Positions 1 through 6,025 of a stretch of 7,529 nucleotides of DNA are shown here, piece by piece. The DNA lies in NCBI GenBank assembly GCA_021806125.1, contig JAJZYC010000071.1, forward strand, positions 1 through 7,529, read 5' to 3'. A program made the translations under genes and the position numbers. Numbering within the stretch: position 1 is the first letter of the stretch; every line of letters begins with the position of its first letter. Origin of the DNA: a bacterium. GTDB taxonomy: Bacteria; SZUA-79; Acidulodesulfobacterales; Acidulodesulfobacteraceae. The notes beneath the pieces were generated by a model. It saw nothing but the letters and a program-made list of their open reading frames with translations, was not told the DNA's origin and did not search any database.

Positions 1-126
1 AAGACTCCCAATATATCGTCGATAAGGGAACTAGTAAATATGATTTCGGCGACAAGGGCTTATCAGGCGGACGCTCAGGTTATATCGGAATCTAAAGCTA
101 TGTCGCAGTCGTCGTTAAAAATTTGA
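1..126 (+). CDS. flgC: Flagellar basal-body rod protein FlgC, C-terminal end (5' partial)
   Basis: Frame 1 is open from the first base to a TGA at 124-126 and gives the last 41 residues of a rod protein. The visible sequence includes ELVNMISATRAYQADAQVI, the C-terminal helix shared by FlgB/FlgC/FlgF/FlgG rod and hook proteins (family form: NMI-x-A-x-R-x-Y-x-A-N/D). In the family this helix packs with the N-terminal helix in the core of the axial rod, in the periplasm. FlgC is preferred over FlgG or FlgF because fliE follows directly, and flgB-flgC-fliE is a very common gene order. The start and most of the protein lie outside the window. Confidence 0.88.
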   Translation, partial: KTPNISSIRELVNMISATRAYQADAQVISESKAMSQSSLKI

Positions 127-151
127 AATCCGTCCCGTTTATCCGAAATTA

Positions 152-160
152 TGGTATAAT
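152..160 (+). promoter_or_regulatory. Extended -10 promoter upstream of fliE
   Basis: TGGTATAAT is a perfect extended -10 element (TGn followed by TATAAT at 155-160), placed 26 bases after the flgC stop. No good -35 box sits at 16-18 bp; the TTGAAA at 123-128 is too far away (26 bp). Extended -10 promoters can work without a -35. A start site near 167 would give fliE a leader of about 80 nt. This would let fliE-fliH be transcribed separately from flgC. Assigned by eye only. Confidence 0.5.
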
Positions 161-169
161 CAAAATTAA

Positions 170-211
170 GGCGGGCTTAAACAAATCACAGGAGACGGAT
201 TTAAGTCCGCC
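170..211 (+). promoter_or_regulatory. Leader hairpin of fliE with GGA motifs in the loop (possible CsrA site)
   Basis: Bases 170-181 (GGCGGGCTTAAA) pair with 200-211 (TTTAAGTCCGCC) in a 12-bp stem that has one G-U pair. The 18-nt loop, 182-199, holds ACAGGAG and ACGGA, so two GGA triplets are in single strand. A third GGA is in the fliE Shine-Dalgarno at 236-238. CsrA/RsmA proteins bind GGA in hairpin loops and often also at the ribosome binding site, and flagellar genes are frequent targets. There is no U-run after the stem, so it does not look like an intrinsic terminator. The CsrA role is inferred. Confidence 0.5.
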
Positions 212-212
212 G

Positions 213-226
213 GTTAAAAGTTAAAA
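213..226 (+). repeat. Short tandem repeat GTTAAAA x2
   Basis: The 7-nt unit GTTAAAA occurs twice in tandem between the leader hairpin and the fliE ribosome binding site. It makes an A-rich unpaired spacer. It may be chance in AT-rich sequence; no function is claimed. Confidence 0.4.
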
Positions 227-235
227 GAATAAAGC

Positions 236-240
236 GGAGG
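236..240 (+). promoter_or_regulatory. Strong Shine-Dalgarno of fliE
   Basis: GGAGG lies 7 nt before the ATG at 248. It is the only near-consensus ribosome binding site found by eye at a gene start in this window. It fixes the fliE start and contains one of the leader's GGA triplets. Confidence 0.85.
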
Positions 241-247
241 CATTATT

Positions 248-589
248 ATGGCTATACCTATAGGCGTCGAAAACGCAATAAATTTAAACGATATAAAAGA
301 ACTTAATCCTAACGGCATTATTAATGGCGGCGGCTCTAACTCCGCGGCGGCCAATGCAGGTTCCGGAGGCGGCTCTTTCGCCGATACCCTTTTAAATTCC
401 ATAAATAAAGTCAACGAACTTCAGAATACCGCCAACAGCTCCGCACAAGCTATAGCCGACGGAAAGTCCTCAAATATACATCAGGCGATGATAGACATGG
501 AAAAAGCAAACGATTCTTTCGAACTTATGATGCAGGTCAGAAATAAAATTATAACCGCATATAATTCGATTATGAATATGCAGGTATAA
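248..589 (+). CDS. fliE: Flagellar hook-basal body protein FliE
   Basis: This 113-residue protein matches FliE, the small periplasmic protein that joins the FliF MS ring to the proximal rod and is among the first substrates of the flagellar export apparatus. The family core runs from about residue 43 to the end: SFADTLLNSINKVNEL, then an IHQAMIDMEKA segment and a C-terminal LMMQVRNKIITAYNSIMNMQV-like helix ending in the typical MQV. Length is normal for the family (about 100-115). Residues 27-42 form a Gly/Ser/Ala-rich linker between a variable N-terminus and the core. The ATG start is set by the GGAGG seven bases upstream. The gene opens the fliE-fliF-fliG-fliH run and probably has its own promoter at 152-160. 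Confidence 0.95.
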   Translation: MAIPIGVENAINLNDIKELNPNGIINGGGSNSAAANAGSGGGSFADTLLNSINKVNELQNTANSSAQAIADGKSSNIHQAMIDMEKANDSFELMMQVRNKIITAYNSIMNMQV

Positions 590-594
590 TAACG

Positions 595-618
595 CATAAC
601 ATAACATAACATAACATA
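595..618 (+). repeat. CATAA pentanucleotide repeat (4.8 copies) before fliF
   Basis: Four perfect CATAA units (595-599, 600-604, 605-609, 610-614) are followed by a partial CATA. They fill almost the whole 32-nt gap between the fliE stop and the fliF ATG at 622 and replace any recognisable Shine-Dalgarno. Pentanucleotide arrays can change copy number by replication slippage. Here that would alter the spacing and sequence of the fliF initiation region rather than a reading frame. Confidence 0.85.
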
Positions 619-621
619 TAA

Positions 622-2223
622 ATGGCCGCTACGTTCAAGGACTTCGGTTCCCAGTTAAAAACTTTTTTCGTCGAGCTTTCGGTAGAACGGAAGATCGTAT
701 TTGCCCTCGTAATCATCGGGGTCGCCATAGCTGTTTATTTTACGGCGGTTTATGCGACCGCTCCTCGATACGGCGTTCTTTATTCTAATTTAAACGCGCC
801 CGCCGCATCCGGCATAATCGATAAGCTTCATTCCTACAATATCCCGTATAAGCTTTCCGACAGGGGAAAGACTATTCTTATTCCTAAAAACGAAGTTTAC
901 GAAACCCGCCTTAAACTTGCTTCCATAGGTCTTCCCCGCCAGGAAGGGGTGGGATTTTCCATATTCGACAAAGTTCAGATTGGAATGACGGATTTCATGC
1001 AGCACGTAGATTATCAGAGAGCATTACAGGGAGAATTAGAAAGAACGATAGACCAGATTAACAGCATTAAATATTCAAGAGTCCTTATAGTCCTGCCCCG
1101 GCAGTCGGTATTTGTAACCAGAAGGGCTCCCGCCAAAGCGTCCGTCATAGTAAAACTGAAATCCGGCATGACTTTAAATAAAATGCAGGTAAACGGAATA
1201 ATCCATTTAGTCGCCAGCGCGGTAGAGGGCCTAAAGCCTAAAAACATAACGGTCGTAGATACGGACGGACGGGTGCTGTCCATTCCGACGAAAAGTTCTT
1301 TTGAATATACGGTTAATCAGCTTAATTACGTACATAAAATCGAAAAAAATTTAGAAAATAAAATAAATTCTATGCTCATACCCGTCGTGGGGGAAGGAAA
1401 CGTTACGTCTAAAGTATATGTAAAAGTAGATTTTTCAAAAAAAACCGAATCTAAATTAACTTATAATCCTAATACTACGGCTATAGTTTCTCAGCAGACA
1501 TACAGGTCTTCTTCAACTGGCGCTTTAAAGCCTTACGGTATTCCCGGAGCGAAATCGAATCTTCCGCCGGGAAAGACGCCTATCCCTACGGCAAAACCAA
1601 GCACTCACACCATCAAAAAAGAAACTACAAATTACGACGTGTCGAAGAAAATAGAAAAAATTTCATATCCGGTAGGAACGGTGCAGAGAGTTTATGCTTC
1701 GGTTCTCGTCAACGGAACATATAAAAAGGCAACCTCTTCCAAAGGCGCGCCGTCGGTGAAATATATTCCCAGAAGTTCTTCCGAAATGACCCTCTTTAAT
1801 AATATCGTCAAAACGGCTATCGGTTATTCTAAAACGGCTAAAGACAAAGTAGTGGTAGCTAATATTCCGTTCAAGAGAATACGCTACGCGATACCGGCTC
1901 CGGCTAAAAAGTCCATAACGTCCGTTATTAAATCGAATCTCGGAGAAATAGTCAGATACGGCGTTATTTTAATAGGCATAGTATTATTAATACTGATTAT
2001 TTTGCGTCCCTTGATAAAATACATTACTACTTATGAATCGCGCTTACCGGCAAGACTGGCGCAGGAAGAAAGGCTCGAAACGCTTGCCCAGATAAAGCAG
2101 GAATCCGTTCAAAAGCCTGAGCCCAATATGAAAGACGTTGCGGTCAACATAGTAAAAGCCGACCCTGATGCGGCGACGAATTACGTAAAAAATTTACTGA
2201 AAGAATCGAATAGAGAGATATAA
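622..2223 (+). CDS. fliF: Flagellar MS-ring protein FliF
   Basis: FliF forms the inner-membrane MS ring that houses the export gate and anchors the rotor. The 533-residue product has the full plan. A first transmembrane segment spans about residues 25-45. The periplasmic ring-building (YscJ/FliF) domain follows, with YSNLNAP at 54-60, GLPRQEGVGFSIFD at 103-116 and HVDYQRALQGELERTI at 128-143. The C-terminal periplasmic part has the family's GIPGAKSNLPP signature (306-316). A second transmembrane segment is at about 447-461. The cytoplasmic tail ends in DPDAATNYVKNLLKE (514-528), matching the FliG-binding helix. A TAA sits directly before the ATG in frame and the next Met is far inside, so the start is secure even though no Shine-Dalgarno is visible. 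The stop is 2 nt before fliG. Length is close to family norm. Confidence 0.97.
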   Translation: MAATFKDFGSQLKTFFVELSVERKIVFALVIIGVAIAVYFTAVYATAPRYGVLYSNLNAPAASGIIDKLHSYNIPYKLSDRGKTILIPKNEVYETRLKLASIGLPRQEGVGFSIFDKVQIGMTDFMQHVDYQRALQGELERTIDQINSIKYSRVLIVLPRQSVFVTRRAPAKASVIVKLKSGMTLNKMQVNGIIHLVASAVEGLKPKNITVVDTDGRVLSIPTKSSFEYTVNQLNYVHKIEKNLENKINSMLIPVVGEGNVTSKVYVKVDFSKKTESKLTYNPNTTAIVSQQTYRSSSTGALKPYGIPGAKSNLPPGKTPIPTAKPSTHTIKKETTNYDVSKKIEKISYPVGTVQRVYASVLVNGTYKKATSSKGAPSVKYIPRSSSEMTLFNNIVKTAIGYSKTAKDKVVVANIPFKRIRYAIPAPAKKSITSVIKSNLGEIVRYGVILIGIVLLILIILRPLIKYITTYESRLPARLAQEERLETLAQIKQESVQKPEPNMKDVAVNIVKADPDAATNYVKNLLKESNREI

Positions 2224-2225
2224 AT

Positions 2226-3227
2226 ATGTCTAGAAGATTTTCAGGCCCCGAAAAGGCCGCCATATTTCTGGTTTCCGTAGGCGACGATGCCGCATCGGAA
2301 ATAATAAAAAGGCTGGAATTAATGGAAATTCAAAAAATTACCAAATATATGGACCAGCTTCCTACTATAGAAAAAGACGATTCCGAAAACGTACTTAAAG
2401 ACTTCAATTCTAATTTCTCTAAAGTAGGCATCGTAGTAAAGGGAGACGACTACGTAAAAAACCTTATAGCAAAATCTTTAGACCCGGAAAAAGCAAAAAA
2501 AATATTGGACAACCTGCACGGACCTATTGAAGAAGAAGGACTCCAGACCTTAAAATGGCTTGACCCGCACATTATAGCCGATTTCGTAAAAAACGAACAT
2601 CCGCAGACAATCGCGCTTATACTTGGACACTTAGAGCCTATGTCGGCGGCGGTGGTAGTCGGCCTTCTGCCTTCTTCCATAAGGTCGCAGGTAGTTTTCA
2701 GGCTGTCAAAATTAGAAAGGGTTCCGCCCGGCGTAATCAAAGACCTCGACGAGGTGCTTCAGGAACAGTTGAAATCGACCGGTTCGACGCAGAGCAAATT
2801 AGTCGGCGGCGTTAGAATAGTGGCGGATATTTTAAACAATATGGATAAATCCATAGAAGAGCCTATACTTGCGGATATAGAAAAATTAGATAAAGAAGAA
2901 GCCGAAAAAATAAGGGAGCTTATGTTCACGTTCGACGACCTTGCAAGCGTGGACGACAAATCTATGCAGTTAATTTTAAGGGAAGTCTCCCACGACCAGA
3001 TTGTTCTGGCTTTAAAAACGGCTTCGGACGAACTTAGAACCAAAATTCTGGCAAACGTCTCCAAAAGGGCGCAGGAAATGATTAACGACGACCTTGAAGC
3101 TATGGGACCCAAAAAGCTATCGGAAGTAGAAAAAGTCCAGCACGAAATACTGAAAGTCGCCAGAAGGCTTGAAGACGAAGGCAAAATAAGCCTTGCCGTA
3201 AAAAGCGAAAGCGAAAAACTCGTATGA
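2226..3227 (+). CDS. fliG: Flagellar motor switch protein FliG
   Basis: FliG is the C-ring protein that binds FliF and transmits torque from the stator; with FliM it sets rotation direction. The 333-residue length is typical. The N-terminal FliF-binding domain starts with GPEKAAIFLVSVGDD (7-21). The middle domain carries the conserved EHPQ (124-127) in NEHPQTIALILGHL, a FliM contact. GGV (194-196) precedes the hinge helix. The C-terminal domain has the MFxF hinge motif as MFTF (233-236), then the torque helix with DDKSMQLILREV (243-254) keeping the alternating charges of the family, and ends with ARRLEDEGKI (312-321). The gene begins 2 nt after fliF with only a weak AGAGAG upstream, so translation is probably coupled to fliF. 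Its end overlaps fliH. Confidence 0.97.
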   Translation: MSRRFSGPEKAAIFLVSVGDDAASEIIKRLELMEIQKITKYMDQLPTIEKDDSENVLKDFNSNFSKVGIVVKGDDYVKNLIAKSLDPEKAKKILDNLHGPIEEEGLQTLKWLDPHIIADFVKNEHPQTIALILGHLEPMSAAVVVGLLPSSIRSQVVFRLSKLERVPPGVIKDLDEVLQEQLKSTGSTQSKLVGGVRIVADILNNMDKSIEEPILADIEKLDKEEAEKIRELMFTFDDLASVDDKSMQLILREVSHDQIVLALKTASDELRTKILANVSKRAQEMINDDLEAMGPKKLSEVEKVQHEILKVARRLEDEGKISLAVKSESEKLV

Positions 3228-3952
3228 GCAAAATTTTAAAAGACCGCGAACTCGACATGGAGGGAAATGCTTTATACGACGGAAAAAAAACTCTTTTAGT
3301 AAATATACTGAGGAGCGAAAAGTCTGACGACAATAAAGAATTAACCGCCGCATTGGAATCTGTCCCCCCTTCCCTTCAAAAATTCATAATTTCATATATA
3401 GAAAGCTATAAATATAAAACCGCAAAGGCCTACGAAGAAAAAGAAAGCGCCGTTTTCGAGGAAGCGCGCAAAAGAGGTTATTCGGAAGGATTCGGCGAAG
3501 GCAAAAGAGATGCGTTAAAATCGATGGAAGAAGGAGTCGGCAATATCTTCAGGGCTTCGGAATCCATAGAAAGATTTAAAAACGAATTATACGAAGACGT
3601 CAAACAGGACGTAATAAAATTGTCTTTAAAAATAGCAGAAACTATAATAAAAGCGGAAACCGCCGCCGACAGCAGCCTAATCGCCGGAATAATAGCCGAT
3701 GCGGTAAATAAATCTTCGGACGCCGTAAAGTTTACCGTATGTTTAAATCCAGCAGATTACGCCGTCTTAAATAGAAATCCAGAAGCGGTAAAAAATTTCA
3801 TAGAAAGGCAGACTTCAATAAACTTCATCCCCGACGCCAACATGCCTGGAGGCGGCGTTATAATAAAAACCGATTTCGGCGAAATAGACGCAAGGCTCGA
3901 AACTCAGCTCGAACAGATAAAAAAGATTTTTACGAAAGTAACCCCTGATTAA
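3224..3952 (+). CDS. fliH: Flagellar export apparatus protein FliH
   Basis: FliH is the peripheral-stalk-like partner of the FliI export ATPase; it holds FliI at the export gate and dampens its activity. The 242-residue protein shows the family plan. A charged, variable N-terminus leads to the GxxxG repeat G85-YSE-G89-FGE-G93, then a long helix rich in Glu/Lys. The C-terminal domain resembles V-type ATPase subunit E and ends in MPGGGVIIKTDFGEID (207-222) followed by ARLETQLEQIKKI. The start ATG shares bases with the fliG stop (ATGA), which indicates translational coupling; no strong Shine-Dalgarno is seen. FliI and FliJ, its usual next-door partners, do not follow: a gene on the opposite strand starts 6 nt later, ending the operon here. 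Confidence 0.93.
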   Translation: MSKILKDRELDMEGNALYDGKKTLLVNILRSEKSDDNKELTAALESVPPSLQKFIISYIESYKYKTAKAYEEKESAVFEEARKRGYSEGFGEGKRDALKSMEEGVGNIFRASESIERFKNELYEDVKQDVIKLSLKIAETIIKAETAADSSLIAGIIADAVNKSSDAVKFTVCLNPADYAVLNRNPEAVKNFIERQTSINFIPDANMPGGGVIIKTDFGEIDARLETQLEQIKKIFTKVTPD

Positions 3953-3970
3953 AAAAGTTTAAAGCTTTTT
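3952..3970. terminator. Weak A/T hairpin between convergent fliH and the NYN gene
   Basis: Bases 3952-3957 (AAAAAG) pair with 3965-3970 (CTTTTT) around a 7-nt loop. The stem spans the 6-nt gap between the two convergent stop codons and is followed on the + strand by a T-rich run (3973-3979). With only one G-C pair it is thermodynamically weak, so a bidirectional terminator is possible but uncertain. Confidence 0.25.
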
Positions 3971-4516
3971 GATTTTTTTCATTTTAAGCCTTTCTTTTTT
4001 AGAAAGGCGGTGAGGATTGCCTTTTTTTGCGCCCCCTCCCCTTCTGCCGGCTATCCCGTCTTCATAATCCTCCTCTTCCGCCCCGCCCGCAATGCTTTCG
4101 ATGCCGCCGCCGTATATTCCCTGCTCTATTATATTTTCCGCCAGCCTTATAAACTCGTCCACGTCCAAACAGGAACAGGATGCGCTCGAAGCGCGGCGCC
4201 TTATATCGTTGTCGTTCGTGACTATCAGCAGGCTTCCTGTAATGCTTTTTGCCAGTCTTACGATTACGTCGTCCGCTTTTTCGTCTTTTTTAGAATAGAT
4301 AATTTCAATATTTTGACGGTTATATCTCGACTCTAAGGGCTCGCCGGTATTGTATCCGTCAAAAACCACTACCACTTTATTTCTTTTTACATTATAATAT
4401 TTTGATAAAAAATTTATAGTTTCTTCTCTTAATTTTTGCAGTTCGTCCGATTTAAAACGTATTTTAAAATAAGAGTTGAATATAAAATTATATCCGTCAA
4501 CGATTATAGTAAGCAT
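3959..4516 (-). CDS. YacP-like NYN-domain protein, predicted RNase
   Basis: The 185-residue protein has a NYN (PIN-like) nuclease domain of the YacP type. The opening MLTIIVDGYNFIF supplies the first metal-binding Asp (D7). VVVVFDGYN follows (D53), then KADDVIVRLAK (D82, D83) and IVTNDNDIRRRA (D102, D104), so the family's acidic set looks complete. YacP/Rae1 homologues are endoribonucleases, some ribosome-associated. After about residue 135 comes a Gly-rich stretch, an acidic patch (EEEDYED) and a strongly basic tail (KKGNPHRLSKKERLKMKKIKKL region), which could bind RNA. A longer frame from a TTG at 4555 exists. The ATG at 4516 is preferred because the protein then starts at the conserved domain and a sigma-70 promoter lies just upstream. 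It has no Shine-Dalgarno. A role in flagellar expression is not shown. Confidence 0.82.
   Translation of the reverse strand: MLTIIVDGYNFIFNSYFKIRFKSDELQKLREETINFLSKYYNVKRNKVVVVFDGYNTGEPLESRYNRQNIEIIYSKKDEKADDVIVRLAKSITGSLLIVTNDNDIRRRASSASCSCLDVDEFIRLAENIIEQGIYGGGIESIAGGAEEEDYEDGIAGRRGGGAKKGNPHRLSKKERLKMKKIKKL
3988..4028 (+). terminator. Three-arm hairpin region, probable fliH operon terminator
   Basis: The arm AAAGGC at 4003-4008 can pair downstream with GCCTTT at 4019-4024, around a 10-nt loop, and is then followed by TTTT (4025-4028): this is a short intrinsic-terminator shape. The same arm can instead pair upstream: GCCTTTCT (3988-3995) with AGAAAGGC (4001-4008), a perfect 8-bp stem with a T5 loop. 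The two folds exclude each other. The region lies inside the 3' end of the opposite-strand NYN gene and codes for its basic tail, so Lys codons explain part of the composition. It is the best terminator candidate found after fliH. Confidence 0.4.
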
Positions 4517-4525
4517 TATATATAA

Positions 4526-4555
4526 ATTATAAATAATATGAATAATATTAGTCAA
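4526..4555 (-). promoter_or_regulatory. Sigma-70 promoter of the NYN gene, inside the divergent gene's start
   Basis: On the - strand TTGACT (+ strand 4550-4555) and a perfect TATAAT (+ strand 4526-4531) are 18 bp apart, matching 11 of 12 consensus bases. The TATAAT ends 9 nt before the NYN ATG, so transcription would start within a few bases of the start codon and give a leaderless or nearly leaderless mRNA. The -35 box falls on codons 5-6 of the sigma-54 activator gene and the promoter covers that gene's ATG, so the two genes' expression could interfere. Confidence 0.55.
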
Positions 4556-6025
4556 ACGGAAAAAAACATATCTATTATTTATATTATATCGGAACGGGAA
4601 GAGAGCCGCGCTCTTATTAAGCGGACTCTGGTAAAATCGGCCGCCGAGGAAAAGATAACCGAACTTAACGGCGTAAAAGACCTTCCGTCCAATTTTAACA
4701 GCGATACTTATATTATTGCGGAATACAGCCGGATTAACGCCTCGGCGGTATCTAAGATAACCCCTAAAAGGAACGTTAAACTCTATGTTTACGTTAACAA
4801 TATAGAAGATTTAAACTGGCAGGACATAACTTTTTTAATAAAACACAATATAGACCATATAATTCATCCGGCCAATATAGATAAATTAAATTACGAAAAA
4901 TTTATAGACTCGAAGATTTTTAAAAAAAAACATTACAACGCATTTATAGACAAAACATCGACTCTGCTCGAAGACCTCTGTCATAATAATGACGATACCG
5001 CCGATGCCGGAATAAGCATTTACGGCATCTCGAAGCATATTAAATCTGTTATGGAAAAAGCCTGTAAAATAGCGCAATCCGAAAGTTCCGTGCTTATAAC
5101 CGGAGAATCCGGAACCGGCAAAGAGCTTATAGCAAGGTTAATTCATAATAAGTCCAGAAGAAGCATTAACCCTATGGTATCCGTAAACTGCGGGGCTTTT
5201 CCGGAAGGACTTCTGGAAAGCGAGCTTTTCGGATACAAAAAAGGAGCGTTTACGGGAGCGTTTACCGATAAGCCAGGCAGATTAGACCTCGCGGATAAAT
5301 CGACCTTATTTTTAGACGAGATAGGCGATATGAGCCTTTCGCTTCAGGTTAAGCTTTTACGCGTTATCCAGGAAAGGGAAATCGAACCGATAGGCTCTTT
5401 AAAAACAAAAAAAATAGACGTCAGGATTATTTCTGCGACGAATAAAAATTTAGAAGAAATGATTTCCAAAAAACTGTTTAGGGAAGATTTCTATTATAGA
5501 ATTAACGTTATACCGGTTCATATCCTGCCCCTGAGGGAAAGAAAGGCTGATACTATAGTTTTAATTTATTATTTTTTAAAAAAATTCGCCGATTTTCAAA
5601 ACAGCGCGGTTTACGGCATCTCGGAAGACGCTTTCGATATACTTTTAAATTACGGCTGGGCGGGAAACGTAAGAGAGCTTGAGAATATTATGGAGATGCT
5701 GGTCGTCCTGAACGAAAGCGGGCTTATTACCGCAAAAGATATACCCGAAAAATATAAGCATCCGTCCGCCGCCGGACACCCCGCTGAACAAAAAACCGAC
5801 GCGGAACTCAAAACAAATCCAGCCGTCGATATCGATATCTACGGGGAGAAAATTAAGAATTTCGGAATAAACCTTAAAAAAGAAATGGAAAAAGCCGAGA
5901 TGGATATTATAAACAGGGCGCTCAAAATTTCCGGCGGCGTCAAAGAAAAAGCCGCCAGGATGTTGGGGCTTAACAGAACGACCTTAATAGAAAAGTTAAA
6001 AAGATATGAAAAAAATAAAAAATAA
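4538..6025 (+). CDS. Sigma-54 enhancer-binding activator, FleQ/FlrA-like
   Basis: This 495-residue protein activates sigma-54 RNA polymerase by ATP hydrolysis. The AAA+ core (about 161-390) is intact: Walker A GESGTGKE (189-196), the sigma-54-contacting GAFTGA (236-241), Walker B LFLDEIGD (257-264), sensor I ISATN (298-302), arginine fingers R315 and R321 in REDFYYRINV, and GNVRELEN (376-383) at sensor II. The C-terminal Fis-type helix-turn-helix (about 465-491) has LGLNRTTLIEKLKRY, close to the FleQ/FlrA ending. Residues 11-130 look like a receiver fold without its phosphorylation residues: Glu62 and His110 stand where Asp and Lys are expected. FleQ also lacks them. Position next to flagellar genes makes a flagellar master regulator likely, but NtrC-family paralogues are numerous. 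No Shine-Dalgarno precedes the ATG; a TATAAA at 4521-4526 is a weak -10 candidate. Confidence 0.9.
   Translation: MNNISQTEKNISIIYIISEREESRALIKRTLVKSAAEEKITELNGVKDLPSNFNSDTYIIAEYSRINASAVSKITPKRNVKLYVYVNNIEDLNWQDITFLIKHNIDHIIHPANIDKLNYEKFIDSKIFKKKHYNAFIDKTSTLLEDLCHNNDDTADAGISIYGISKHIKSVMEKACKIAQSESSVLITGESGTGKELIARLIHNKSRRSINPMVSVNCGAFPEGLLESELFGYKKGAFTGAFTDKPGRLDLADKSTLFLDEIGDMSLSLQVKLLRVIQEREIEPIGSLKTKKIDVRIISATNKNLEEMISKKLFREDFYYRINVIPVHILPLRERKADTIVLIYYFLKKFADFQNSAVYGISEDAFDILLNYGWAGNVRELENIMEMLVVLNESGLITAKDIPEKYKHPSAAGHPAEQKTDAELKTNPAVDIDIYGEKIKNFGINLKKEMEKAEMDIINRALKISGGVKEKAARMLGLNRTTLIEKLKRYEKNKK

Noticed and set aside
123..128. TTGAAA as -35 box for the fliE promoter
   Set aside because: It is 26 bp from the TATAAT, well beyond the usual 16-18 bp, so the promoter is called on its extended -10 alone.
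197..210. GG-N10-GC spacing resembling a sigma-54 promoter before fliE
   Set aside because: Only the GG and GC dinucleotides match; the flanking TGGCAC and TTGC context is absent, and the bases are explained by the leader hairpin.
790..1283. Minus-strand frames within fliF
   Set aside because: They are antisense shadows of a strongly conserved FliF sequence, with no motifs or ribosome binding sites.
2450..3353. Minus-strand frames across fliG and fliH
   Set aside because: Their Ser/Phe/Leu-rich translations are typical complements of Lys/Glu-rich genes; fliG and fliH explain the region.
4182..4194. GCGCT-CGA-AGCGC small palindrome in the NYN gene
   Set aside because: A 5-bp stem with a 3-nt loop over Ser/Ala/Arg codons is too short to distinguish from chance.
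4010..4336. Open frames on the + strand opposite the NYN gene
   Set aside because: They have Cys/Phe/Ser-rich, domain-free translations and are best explained as the complement of the NYN coding sequence, which carries clear catalytic motifs.
4514..4555. Longer NYN frame starting at a TTG at 4555
   Set aside because: The extra 13 residues come from AT-rich spacer, the TTG is part of the -35 box, no Shine-Dalgarno precedes it, and the conserved domain begins at the ATG at 4516.
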